Below are positions 1-6,602 of a stretch of DNA of 7,616 bases, one piece after another. Made by a program: the position numbers and the translations under genes. Origin of the DNA: Pseudomonadota bacterium (GTDB taxonomy: Bacteria; Desulfobacterota; Desulfobacteria; Desulfobacterales; ETH-SRB1). The stretch's first letter is position 1. The number at the start of each line of letters is the position of its first letter. Below the pieces are notes generated by a model. It worked only from the letters and a program-made list of their open reading frames with translations, was not told the DNA's origin and searched no databases. The stretch spans positions 1-7,616 of the forward strand of contig JAHIKR010000204.1 in the NCBI GenBank assembly GCA_018897415.1, read 5' to 3'.

Positions 1-156
1 CGCAGCAGGGCTATTCAAGAAGCAGTTGCGGAAAAACTGGCGCGGATTGAAAGAAGTCGATTGGCACAGGAATGCGCAAAACTAGATCCAAAATTTGAAC
101 AAGAAATGGCTGAAGAAGGCTTTACTGAGGAGATGGATGAATGGCCAGAATACTAA
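1..156 (+). CDS. Antitoxin of a MazEF/PemIK-type pair, C-terminal part (5' end outside window)
   Basis: An open frame enters at base 1 and ends at TAA 154-156, giving the last 51 residues of a protein. It begins RSRAIQEAVAEKLARIE, which looks like the last helix of a ribbon-helix-helix (CopG/MetJ-like) DNA-binding fold. An acidic tail follows, ending EEMDEWPEY. Antitoxins of this type bind DNA as dimers with the N-terminal fold and wrap the acidic C-terminus around the toxin. The acidic, tryptophan-containing end is what one expects of the toxin-binding part. The gene overlaps the toxin gene by 16 bases, so the two are translationally linked. The N-terminal strand that would contact the operator is off the window, so the exact antitoxin class (RHH versus AbrB-like MazE) rests on the SRSRAIQ-type segment and on the neighbour. 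Confidence 0.75.
   Translation, partial: RSRAIQEAVAEKLARIERSRLAQECAKLDPKFEQEMAEEGFTEEMDEWPEY
127..132 (+). promoter_or_regulatory. Ribosome binding site of the toxin gene, inside the antitoxin gene
   Basis: GAGGAG lies 8 bases before the ATG at 141, inside antitoxin codons. It supports this ATG over the nearby out-of-frame ATGs at 133 and 137. Toxin translation therefore starts within the end of the antitoxin message, the usual arrangement that keeps the two in proportion. Confidence 0.6.
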
Positions 157-479
157 GGGGCGACATTATTTGGGCTGATCTCAATCCAACGATTGGGCAT
201 GAGCAAGCCGGTAAGCGGCCTGTCTTGGTTTTAAGTCATGAAGTTTTCAACAAACGATCGGGAACAGTAATTGTCGTCGCCATTACGAGCCAACCCCAAA
301 GAGCTGGGTTTCCCCTTACTCTTGAACTACAAGAATCAAATCTTCCTAAACGTTCCTGGGTTAAAATCAGTCAAATTCGTACTTTATCTGTAAAACGTCT
401 TCGAAAGAAAATTAGTGTAGCTAAACCCGAAGAAATAAATCTGATAATAGAGGGATTAAACGAAATAATCGGAGGTTAA
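141..479 (+). CDS. mazF: MazF/PemK-family endoribonuclease toxin
   Basis: This 112-residue protein has the normal length and motif order of MazF/PemK toxins, which are small SH3-like-barrel ribonucleases that cut mRNA at short specific sequences. Near the N-terminus is RGDIIWADLNP (residues 6-16). It is followed by GHEQAGKRPVLVLS (19-32), whose Arg26 matches the catalytic arginine of the family. TSQ at 49-51 supplies Thr49, the equivalent of the catalytic Ser/Thr. The later strand VKISQIRTLS and the C-terminal helix EEINLIIEGLNEIIG are also typical. All key residues are present, so the toxin looks intact. The start is set by overlap with the antitoxin and a good GAGGAG. Expression is presumably autoregulated by the antitoxin-toxin complex at a promoter outside the window. 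The cleavage sequence cannot be read from the protein. The gene is convergent with the transporter gene to its right. Confidence 0.92.
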   Translation: MARILRGDIIWADLNPTIGHEQAGKRPVLVLSHEVFNKRSGTVIVVAITSQPQRAGFPLTLELQESNLPKRSWVKISQIRTLSVKRLRKKISVAKPEEINLIIEGLNEIIGG

Positions 480-531
480 CAACGCCATTCACTCGGTAGA
501 AGGGGGCGCCAATTGTGTATGCTATTCGGTT

Positions 532-1710
532 TTAAGCAGTTTTTTCCTTTCTGTGATACGTATAAAAAAAGAATAGTCCGGTTCCAAGGATCATTACTAT
601 CGACCCAAAAGAAAAAGCATGTCTGAGCTGAAACATATCCATCATCAAGCCGGCGGTAAGAGAGCCTGTAAGCATCCCGGAGCTGTGAGCCATTGCAATA
701 AGGCCCATCACAGATCCCATGGCTTTTGTTGTATTCCCTTTTAATACAGCCAGAGCCATCAGTGCCGGCATCGAAATACCGCCTCCAATTCCAATAAGTA
801 CATTGGCTATAAACAAATCCCCCAAGCCGTCTGCCCAGTTAAATAATAAAATTGCAAAAGCTATTATAAATCCTCCGATTAAGATCATAATTCTTTTGTT
901 GAATCTATCGGCCATGTAGCCCATGGGTGTATGCATTACACCGCTTATAAAGACCCCCAGCATTATAAGAATTCCAATATAAGAGCTGGAAAGATGAAAT
1001 TCCGAATCCGCCAGAACAGGCAAGAAACCCCATACTACACCTACACATGCTGCATATGCGAATCTGAAGAAAAAAAGACCTGCCAAATCTTTGTCTCTTA
1101 ATAGCTTTTTCCATGATGCAACCTCTTTTTTTCGTGAGATAGCTCGTTCAGACTTTGTCGGCGGAAGCAGAAAAATGCATAAAGAAAAGCCTAAAAAAGC
1201 AAGAATGCCCATACATAGAAATGAGGTATTAAGACTGAAATGTTCATTTATCATGCCTCCAGCTAAAGGCCCGATGCTCAGGCCGAAAAACATAGACATG
1301 TTGAACATTCCCATGCTCAGGCCTTCACTGCCTTCAGGGGTTATATCGCCCACATATGCCTGAATAACCGGTATCAGCATTGCAGATGATATGCCCTGAA
1401 TAAATCGGATTATAATAAGTGTTTCGACATTTTTTGAAAAGATAAAGCCTATAGAAATCAGGGCATAAGCTAAAAGGCCCGCAACAATTAATGGTTTGCG
1501 GCCTTTTTTGTCTGAGAGCCGGCCGAAATATGGGAGGAAAAATGTTCTTGAAAGGGAAAATGCCCCGAATACCAGTCCAATGTACAAACCACTTGCGCCA
1601 AGTTCATAAGCATAGACAGGAAGAAGAGGGACTACTATGCCGACCCCTGTGACTGAAACGAAAATTGAGAAGAACAGGACGGCAAAAATTTTCTTATCCG
1701 AAGTTGTCAA
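532..1710 (-). CDS. Major facilitator superfamily transporter, drug/H+ antiporter-like
   Basis: This 392-residue protein has about twelve hydrophobic segments, the usual size for a 12-TM MFS exporter of the inner membrane. Motif A is clear after TM2: GRLSDKKGRKPLI (63-75). RFIQGISSA (102-110) fits motif B in TM4. GLSIGPLAGG (143-152) is the antiporter motif C in TM5, which points to proton-coupled efflux rather than uptake. A basic cytoplasmic loop (about 184-206) separates the halves, and a second motif A, GYMADRFNKR (264-273), begins the C-terminal repeat. The start is TTG, with GGGG six bases upstream; no in-frame ATG comes before TM1. The gene is last in the leftward series, 54 bases after the phosphohexomutase gene and beyond a small hairpin, so it may be read through at lower level. 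The substrate cannot be predicted: a drug, metabolite or sugar exporter are all possible. Confidence 0.88.
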   Translation of the reverse strand: MTTSDKKIFAVLFFSIFVSVTGVGIVVPLLPVYAYELGASGLYIGLVFGAFSLSRTFFLPYFGRLSDKKGRKPLIVAGLLAYALISIGFIFSKNVETLIIIRFIQGISSAMLIPVIQAYVGDITPEGSEGLSMGMFNMSMFFGLSIGPLAGGMINEHFSLNTSFLCMGILAFLGFSLCIFLLPPTKSERAISRKKEVASWKKLLRDKDLAGLFFFRFAYAACVGVVWGFLPVLADSEFHLSSSYIGILIMLGVFISGVMHTPMGYMADRFNKRIMILIGGFIIAFAILLFNWADGLGDLFIANVLIGIGGGISMPALMALAVLKGNTTKAMGSVMGLIAMAHSSGMLTGSLTAGLMMDMFQLRHAFSFGSIVMILGTGLFFFYTYHRKEKTA

Positions 1711-1732
1711 TTTTTACCCCGTTAGAAAACCA

Positions 1733-1746
1733 CGCCTTTCAAGGCG
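1733..1746 (-). terminator. Small hairpin between the phosphohexomutase and transporter genes
   Basis: CGCCTTTCAAGGCG is a perfect self-complementary hairpin (5-6 bp stem, 2-4 base loop). On the minus strand it is followed by TGGTTTTCT. It lies just downstream of the mutase stop codon at 1765-1767, so it could act as a weak intrinsic terminator or attenuator before the transporter. The T-run is short and offset, so termination would be partial at best. The same block also resembles the end of an IS200/IS605-type element (see findings). Confidence 0.4.
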
Positions 1747-1764
1747 GAGATGAGTTGGAGGGGT

Positions 1765-3114
1765 TTACTCTTTTTGGATTTTATCCAGAACAGATTCGAT
1801 AAGATTCCTGATTTCTGTGAGTCTTTTTTCTGACATGGCCTCGAAACGAAGTACAAGAACAGGCTGGGTGTTTGATGCCCGCACAAGTCCCCATCCATCT
1901 TCAAACAGGACCCGGACACCATCTATATCTATGACTTTATATCGCTTTCTAAAATATTCCGTTACTTTTTTTACTACTGAAAATTTTTTATTGTCCGGGC
2001 ATTCGACGCGTATTTCCGGTGTTGAATAAGTCTTGGGGACATCAGATAAAAGATCTGATATTGTCTTTCCGGTATTGGCTAATATTTCAAGAAGCCTGCA
2101 GGATGCATAAATAGCATCGTCAAAACCAAGATAGCGGTCGGCGAAAAACATATGACCGCTCATTTCGCCGGCCAGTTCAGCTTTTTCCTCTTTCATTTTC
2201 TTTTTGATTAAAGAATGACCGGTTTTCCACATAATGGCTCGGCCGCCGTTTTTTTCTATGTCATCATACATTGTTTTTGAACACTTTACCTCTGAAATGA
2301 AAGTAGCGCCAGGTTTTCTGGAAAGGATTTCCCTGGAGAATATGATCATTAGCTGATCTCCAAAGACGATGTTTCCTTTTTCATCAATAACACCAATCCG
2401 GTCGCCGTCACCATCATAACCTATACCTAAATCCAGCTCCTTTTCCCGTACAAGAGAAATAAGGTCTTTCATATTTGCCTCTACTGTTGGATCGGCTTCG
2501 TGGTTAGGGAAAGTACCGTCCATGTCACAATATATGTCATGAACTTCACAGTTAAGGCTTTTCAAGATTGGCACTGCGACTACCCCGGCTGTGCCGTTAC
2601 CTGCATCAATCCCTATCTTTAGCGGTTTGGATATAGAGATATTTTGATCGATAAATTCCTTGTAAGGAGTGACAACATCAGCGGATGATAATGCTCCTTT
2701 TCCCTCGGCAAAAGCTTTCTCATTAATGATGTCAAGTATTTTCCGGATATCCTTGCCGTGAATGGAATCTAAGCCAATGCATAGTTTGAAACCGTTATAT
2801 TCGGGAGGATTATGGCTGGCAGTGATCATAACACCGCCTTCTTGCTTGAGATGGATGATTGAAAAATAAAGGACAGGTGTTGGACAAACCCCGATATCTA
2901 TAACATCGCAGCCGGTTGACAAAAGACCCTCAGTTATTTTTTCAGCATACAGATCGGAGGTTTTCCTGCAGTCACGTCCAACAGTGAGCTTTGAAGAACC
3001 ATGCTGTATAAGGTAAGTGCCGACGCCTTTTCCTATTTGTATTACATCGTCTTCTGTCATGTCCTTACCGGCAATTCCTCTGATATCGTATTCTCTAAAA
3101 ATATCCGGATTCAT
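1765..3114 (-). CDS. manB: Phosphomannomutase/phosphoglucomutase (AlgC/ManB type)
   Basis: This 449-residue alpha-D-phosphohexomutase is a full-length cytoplasmic enzyme. It interconverts hexose 6-phosphate and 1-phosphate and so provides mannose-1-P or glucose-1-P for nucleotide sugars. All four domain signatures are present. TASHNP (98-103) carries the phosphoserine Ser100. DGDGDR (234-239) is the Mg2+ loop. GEMSGH (316-321) is the sugar-recognition loop, in the form found in dual-specificity PMM/PGM enzymes such as Pseudomonas AlgC. RASNTQPVLVLRFEA (412-426) is the phosphate-binding loop of domain 4. The N-terminus FREYDIRG is also characteristic. AAAGGA lies six bases before the ATG. The gene follows uppP by 22 bases and is probably cotranscribed with it, which fits a role in cell-surface polysaccharide supply. 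Dual specificity is inferred from the loop and is not certain; the symbol manB is therefore tentative (algC or pgm are alternatives). Confidence 0.92.
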   Translation of the reverse strand: MNPDIFREYDIRGIAGKDMTEDDVIQIGKGVGTYLIQHGSSKLTVGRDCRKTSDLYAEKITEGLLSTGCDVIDIGVCPTPVLYFSIIHLKQEGGVMITASHNPPEYNGFKLCIGLDSIHGKDIRKILDIINEKAFAEGKGALSSADVVTPYKEFIDQNISISKPLKIGIDAGNGTAGVVAVPILKSLNCEVHDIYCDMDGTFPNHEADPTVEANMKDLISLVREKELDLGIGYDGDGDRIGVIDEKGNIVFGDQLMIIFSREILSRKPGATFISEVKCSKTMYDDIEKNGGRAIMWKTGHSLIKKKMKEEKAELAGEMSGHMFFADRYLGFDDAIYASCRLLEILANTGKTISDLLSDVPKTYSTPEIRVECPDNKKFSVVKKVTEYFRKRYKVIDIDGVRVLFEDGWGLVRASNTQPVLVLRFEAMSEKRLTEIRNLIESVLDKIQKE

Positions 3115-3126
3115 GAATTTTCCTTT

Positions 3127-3148
3127 CTATAACAAGCTATAACAAGCT
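3127..3148. repeat. Tandem duplication of 10 bases at the end of uppP
   Basis: CTATAACAAG occurs twice in direct succession (3127-3136 and 3137-3146), followed by CT of a third copy. The right copy encodes the last codons and stop of uppP, and the left copy lies in the 22-base spacer before the mutase gene. It looks like a recent slippage duplication. It leaves the uppP product unchanged and shifts the mutase ribosome site 10 bases further away. Confidence 0.75.
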
Positions 3149-3964
3149 CCAGATCAGCGTTACAGCGCCAAGTAACCAGCAATAAGGTGCAAAATAGTGC
3201 AGTCGCCCCTGTTTAACCAGGCGAAGCAAAATTTTCAAGGCTATATAACCGACAATTGCTGCGGTAACGGTTCCCAGCAATATTATTCTTACGGGTATAT
3301 CTGTCTGGATAATGGTTGAGTTAAGACTAAGCATCATTGCGCCCAGTATTGCAGGAATTGATAAAAGAAAAGAATAACGACCTGCAATTTCACGGTTTAT
3401 CCCGAGAAAAAGAGCCATAGAGATAGTAGCTCCGGATCTTGATATTCCGGGCATTATGGCCATACCTTGTATCAGTCCTATCATCAAAGCATCTCTAATA
3501 CTTACTTTTATTAGAGGGCGTCCTTCAATGCTCATTCGCCTTGTAAACCAAAGGAGCGTGCCGGTTACTAAAAGCATCGCCCCTACTATCCAAACGGCTC
3601 CAAAGATTTGGTCGGCGATTTTGTGGAATAAGATTCCTAAAATGGCTGTAGGAATACTTCCAACAAGTATCAAAGCAGAAATTCTTATTTCTTCATTATT
3701 AGCAAAAAGCGACTTCAAGTTTCCTGACGATTTAATTAAAGCTGGAAGACGTAACATAGCTTGAAGTATGTTTCGAATTTCCTGGTAAAATACTATGAAT
3801 ATAGCTATTAAAGTTCCAATATGAAGACTTATATCAAATAACAGCTCTGGTTCTCTGAGTCCTAATAAATTTTGAAGCAAAACCAGGTGCCCGGAACTGC
3901 TGACAGGCAAAAACTCAGTTAACCCCTGAATTATGCCCAACATTACAGATTGAAGTGGTTCCAT
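3137..3964 (-). CDS. uppP: Undecaprenyl-diphosphate phosphatase (UppP/BacA)
   Basis: This 275-residue polytopic inner-membrane protein has the normal family length. It removes a phosphate from undecaprenyl pyrophosphate, regenerating the lipid carrier used for peptidoglycan, O-antigen and other envelope polymers. The first signature is QGLTEFLPVSSSGH (13-26), with the (E/Q)xxxE pair as Gln13 and Glu17 and the catalytic-region His26. LFDISLHIGTL (42-52) follows. The second signature is PGISRSGAT (172-180), with Ser175 and Arg176. Together these form the phosphatase active site of the BacA family, whose overproduction gives bacitracin resistance. Both inverted halves are intact. The ATG is 15 bases after the stop of the methyltransferase gene and has only a weak GAG as ribosome site, so translation probably depends on coupling to that gene. 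Confidence 0.95.
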   Translation of the reverse strand: MEPLQSVMLGIIQGLTEFLPVSSSGHLVLLQNLLGLREPELLFDISLHIGTLIAIFIVFYQEIRNILQAMLRLPALIKSSGNLKSLFANNEEIRISALILVGSIPTAILGILFHKIADQIFGAVWIVGAMLLVTGTLLWFTRRMSIEGRPLIKVSIRDALMIGLIQGMAIMPGISRSGATISMALFLGINREIAGRYSFLLSIPAILGAMMLSLNSTIIQTDIPVRIILLGTVTAAIVGYIALKILLRLVKQGRLHYFAPYCWLLGAVTLIWSLL

Positions 3965-3979
3965 AATTTGATAAACTCG

Positions 3980-4633
3980 TCAAATACGCTTAAATGTCAT
4001 CCTGCACATCATAACACGGATCTCATCAGAACCGTTGCGGATGATTTTTTTTTGGGCTCTTACGTTAAAGCGTTCGCTCATTTGCCTGAAAAATTCTATA
4101 CTTGACCTCCTGGGCCTTTCTGCCAGCAGTATTTCTCCATCTTCTTTCAGATAGGTTCGAAAAAGCCTTAAAATTGGATAAAAGCTCTTTTCCATATATA
4201 TTACCTCAGATCCAATTATTCTGTCGAAAGTACCTTCTAATTCAGGTCTGTTCCAGTCAAGTTCCATGATTTCCAGGTTTGAACAATTGTTTATATGAGC
4301 ATTGGCTTTTGCAAAGTTCAGGGCATCATGGTTATATTCCGTCATGGTCACCTTATGTCCGAATGAGGAGGCGACTATCCCAACTAAACCAAGGCCGCTG
4401 CCTATTTCAAGAAAGCGCTTTTTCGGATTTACAGGCATTGAAGCAAGATGATCTGCCAGAACAACCGAAGGCTCCCAGATTTTAGCCCACAAAGGGAAAT
4501 TATTGAAAACATTTTCAGGATCAAGAAATCTATCAAGTGATTTGGGAACAAGGAAACTGAAACAGCGTTTCTTTATTACAAGGTCTATTGTATCGGTTTC
4601 ATATTCTTGTTGGAAAGATTCCGTTGAAAACAT
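3980..4633 (-). CDS. Class I SAM-dependent methyltransferase, METTL/Methyltransf_16-like
   Basis: This 217-residue protein has a Rossmann-type SAM-binding fold. Motif I is FLEIGSGLGLVG (74-85). The next acidic strand end is TEYNHDALNFAKANAHIN (98-115), and LDWNRPELEGTFDRIIGSEVIY (ending at 146) covers motifs II/III. The lead-in FPLWAKIWEPSVVLADHL and the E-x-x-Y in SEVIY resemble the D-x-x-Y of the METTL21/ETFB-KMT group, which methylate lysines on cytoplasmic proteins. A protein-lysine substrate is therefore a reasonable guess, but the sequence does not identify the target. The ATG is preceded in frame by TGA two codons upstream, so the start cannot lie further out. The only ribosome site, AGGAG at 4648-4652, is 14 bases away, which is unusually far. 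The gene begins a group with uppP and the phosphohexomutase. Confidence 0.82.
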   Translation of the reverse strand: MFSTESFQQEYETDTIDLVIKKRCFSFLVPKSLDRFLDPENVFNNFPLWAKIWEPSVVLADHLASMPVNPKKRFLEIGSGLGLVGIVASSFGHKVTMTEYNHDALNFAKANAHINNCSNLEIMELDWNRPELEGTFDRIIGSEVIYMEKSFYPILRLFRTYLKEDGEILLAERPRRSSIEFFRQMSERFNVRAQKKIIRNGSDEIRVMMCRMTFKRI

Positions 4634-4658
4634 ATATCAGATTAACACTCCTGTATTA

Positions 4659-4735
4659 GGTTCACGGTTCAGGGTTCAGGGTTCACGGTTAGTCGGTTTT
4701 TAACCTTGAACCCTTGAACCCTTGAACCGTGAACC
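4659..4735. repeat. 77-base imperfect palindrome made of GGTTCA-type short repeats
   Basis: The left arm (4659-4690) is four 7-base units, GGTTCAC, GGTTCAG, GGTTCAG and GGTTCAC, plus GGTT. The right arm (4702-4735) is the complement, but with ACCCTTGA units of 8 bases in its middle. The arms pair over 31 base pairs, with one C/T mismatch (4686/4706) and two single-T bulges (4714, 4722), around an 11-base loop (4691-4701). It begins 5 bases past the rtcB stop codon and is not followed by a T-run on either strand. It is therefore less like an intrinsic terminator than like a REP/MITE-type intergenic repeat. In RNA it would form a long hairpin that could protect the rtcB transcript end from 3' exonucleases. 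Confidence 0.85.
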
Positions 4736-4740
4736 GTTAT

Positions 4741-6180
4741 TCATCCCTTCAAAACAGCTATTGGTCTTAACTTTGCTACCTTTTTTGAAATTCCTGCACC
4801 ATGAACCACGTCAATTACCTGGGAAATGTCTTTATAGGCTTCGGGCATTTCTTCAGCCAGAGTGGATCTGCCGGTCCATCTAACAAGTATACCTTTATCT
4901 TCAAGTTCGCGGTTTATAGCTCTGCCTTTGCTGGCTCTTTTAGCGGCTCGTCTGCTTAAAACCCGCCCGGCGCCATGACACGTTGACCCAAAGGTTTCTT
5001 CCATTGCCTTTTTGGTTCCAACAAGCACATAAGAAGCAGTTCCCATATCCCCTGGAATAAGTATTGGCTGCCCTACTTTACGGTATTTTTCGCAGAGCCC
5101 CTCATGTCCGGCTGGAAAGGATCGAGTGGCGCCTTTTCTGTGTACGCATACTGCCCGTTCTTTACCATCCACAATATGATATTCTTTTTTTGCTATATTA
5201 TGACATACATCATAAACCAAATTCATGCTAAGATCTGTTGGCCCCAGACCGAAAACTCTTGAAAAAACCTCACGGGATCTGTGCAGCATAATCTGCCTGT
5301 TAGCCCATGCATAGTTTGCAGCACAGGCCATTGCATTGTAGTAGCGCAAACCTTCTTCTGACTGAATCATAGCGCAGGCAAGCTGCCGATCCGGCAGATC
5401 AAATCCTAGTTTTTTGACATGTTTTGTCATGAATGCGAGAAAGTCGTCACAAACCTGGTATCCAAATCCCCTTGAACCTGAATGAAGCAACAATGTAACC
5501 TGCCCTTCAAAGAGACCGAATGCTTGAGCAGAAACTTTATCAAAGATCTTTTCCACTACGCCTATTTCAAGAAAATGATTCCCTGAGCCTAAAGTGCCAA
5601 GCTGCTTTCGTCCTCTTTCCAGCGCCCTTTGGCTTACAGTCTCAGGATCAGCATTGTGCATACATCCCTTATCTTCTGTATGCTCAACATCTGAGTCTTC
5701 ACCAAAGCCATGCCTTACAGCCCATCTACTGCCTTCTTTAAGAACTTTTTTTTCTTCAGCTATTGAAAGTTTAATAAAGCCGGTTGAACCTACTCCAGAG
5801 GGAATATTTTGATAAAGCGCATTTATAAGCTCTTCAAGCTTAGGCCTGACGTCCTTTTCAACAAGGGAAGATGCTGCCAGGCGAACACCGCAGTTAATAT
5901 CATATCCTACTCCGCCTGGCGAAATTATGCCATTTTCCCAGTCAAATGCTGCAACACCGCCTATAGGAAAACCATAGCCCCAGTGTATATCGGGCATAGC
6001 TAACGATGCCTTTAAGATGCCGGGAAGTGTTGCAACATTTGCAACCTGCTTTAAAGATTCTTCCTGTTTGATGGTTTCAAGCATTGAAGCGCTTGTATAT
6101 ATAATGCCCGGCACACGCATTCCACCGGTTTTAGGAAGTTCCCATCGATAATCGTCTATCTTTTTTAATTCGATTGTCAT
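4741..6180 (-). CDS. rtcB: RNA-splicing ligase RtcB
   Basis: RtcB joins RNA ends bearing 2',3'-cyclic phosphate or 3'-phosphate to 5'-OH ends, using GTP and Mn2+, in tRNA splicing or RNA repair. This 479-residue protein is full length and close in size to the well-studied archaeal enzyme. Metal ligands appear in GYDINCGVR (Asp94, Cys97), GSGNHFLEIG (His202), LLHSGSRG (His233) and VCHNIA (His327). CHGAGR contains His402, the residue that takes GMP covalently. The family's C-terminal VLKG, with the guanine-contacting lysine, is present. Every catalytic residue I can place is conserved, so it should be active. The start has AGGG six bases upstream, overlapping the archease stop codon. The partner archease gene lies 8 bases upstream. 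The physiological RNA is unknown; in bacteria, damaged tRNA or rRNA are likely candidates. Confidence 0.97.
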   Translation of the reverse strand: MTIELKKIDDYRWELPKTGGMRVPGIIYTSASMLETIKQEESLKQVANVATLPGILKASLAMPDIHWGYGFPIGGVAAFDWENGIISPGGVGYDINCGVRLAASSLVEKDVRPKLEELINALYQNIPSGVGSTGFIKLSIAEEKKVLKEGSRWAVRHGFGEDSDVEHTEDKGCMHNADPETVSQRALERGRKQLGTLGSGNHFLEIGVVEKIFDKVSAQAFGLFEGQVTLLLHSGSRGFGYQVCDDFLAFMTKHVKKLGFDLPDRQLACAMIQSEEGLRYYNAMACAANYAWANRQIMLHRSREVFSRVFGLGPTDLSMNLVYDVCHNIAKKEYHIVDGKERAVCVHRKGATRSFPAGHEGLCEKYRKVGQPILIPGDMGTASYVLVGTKKAMEETFGSTCHGAGRVLSRRAAKRASKGRAINRELEDKGILVRWTGRSTLAEEMPEAYKDISQVIDVVHGAGISKKVAKLRPIAVLKG

Positions 6181-6186
6181 AATAAG

Positions 6187-6190
6187 CCCT
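6187..6190 (-). promoter_or_regulatory. rtcB ribosome binding site overlapping the archease stop
   Basis: On the minus strand AGGG lies six bases before the rtcB ATG and includes the last bases of the archease TAG. Ribosomes finishing archease are placed directly at the rtcB start, so the two proteins are probably made together. Confidence 0.55.
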
Positions 6191-6602
6191 AAACATCAAA
6201 TATTATCTTCGACTCCCAACCAAGCGGTCCCTTTTCAACCTGAATCTGGTGGTATGTTACTGCCTTTATCTCATTTCTGATTTCGTGACGATCAGGATTA
6301 TAAGGGTCGAATCTTACACTCGCAGCAAGTTCAAATTCTTTTAAATAAAAAATATCTATTGTCTTAACAAGCATTTCTTTGCACGTCCAGAGATATAAAA
6401 GCTCTCTCAGCCAGTTTACCATAATATCAGGCCAGTCATCCCCCGTTACAAAAACTTTATGTTCATCTAAGCCTTTTAACGCATCTATATCTGTAATAAG
6501 ATCAAACAATGCAAATGCGGCGTTAGCAAAAAGGTCTTTTGCGTCAGCTCCAAAAACGTGAATGCCGAAGTCGGCCGTATGGTCTATTACTTCGTATTTC
6601 AT
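6189..6602 (-). CDS. Archease, activating partner of RtcB
   Basis: This 137-residue small acidic protein matches archease. It has DHTADFGIHVFG near the N-terminus (7-18), where the family keeps acidic metal-binding residues. The central helix NWLRELLYLWT and the late AVTYHQIQVEKG strand follow, and the chain ends with an aspartate just before the last residue (IIFDV). Archease helps RtcB become guanylylated, allows multiple turnover and can broaden its nucleotide use. The archease gene directly precedes rtcB here, as in many bacteria and archaea. Its ATG immediately follows the TAA of the MoeA-fusion gene with no base between. The only ribosome site is a weak GGA 4 bases away, so translation is likely coupled to the gene before it. 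No loss of key residues was seen. Confidence 0.93.
   Translation of the reverse strand: MKYEVIDHTADFGIHVFGADAKDLFANAAFALFDLITDIDALKGLDEHKVFVTGDDWPDIMVNWLRELLYLWTCKEMLVKTIDIFYLKEFELAASVRFDPYNPDRHEIRNEIKAVTYHQIQVEKGPLGWESKIIFDV

Noticed and set aside
501..510. GGGGGCGCC as a terminator between the convergent genes
   Set aside because: GGCGCC is only a 6-base palindrome with no room for a loop and no following T-run, so it does not form a terminator hairpin.
519..638. Small plus-strand frame from ATG 519, possibly served by GGAGG at 471-475
   Set aside because: The ribosome-like site is over 40 bases away and lies inside toxin codons. Most of the frame is antisense to the transporter end, and the product is not recognisable.
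719..1363. Short open frames on both strands inside the transporter gene
   Set aside because: All are overlapped by a complete MFS protein with intact motifs. Their low-complexity translations mirror its hydrophobic codons.
4659..4735. CRISPR array or telomere-like repeat from the GGTTCAG units
   Set aside because: The units are only 7-8 bases with no spacers, and they form two inverted arms rather than a one-direction array.
5520..6003. Several plus-strand open frames opposite rtcB
   Set aside because: They lack recognisable domains and sensible ribosome sites. They lie fully antisense to a highly conserved enzyme, so they are shadows of its codon pattern.
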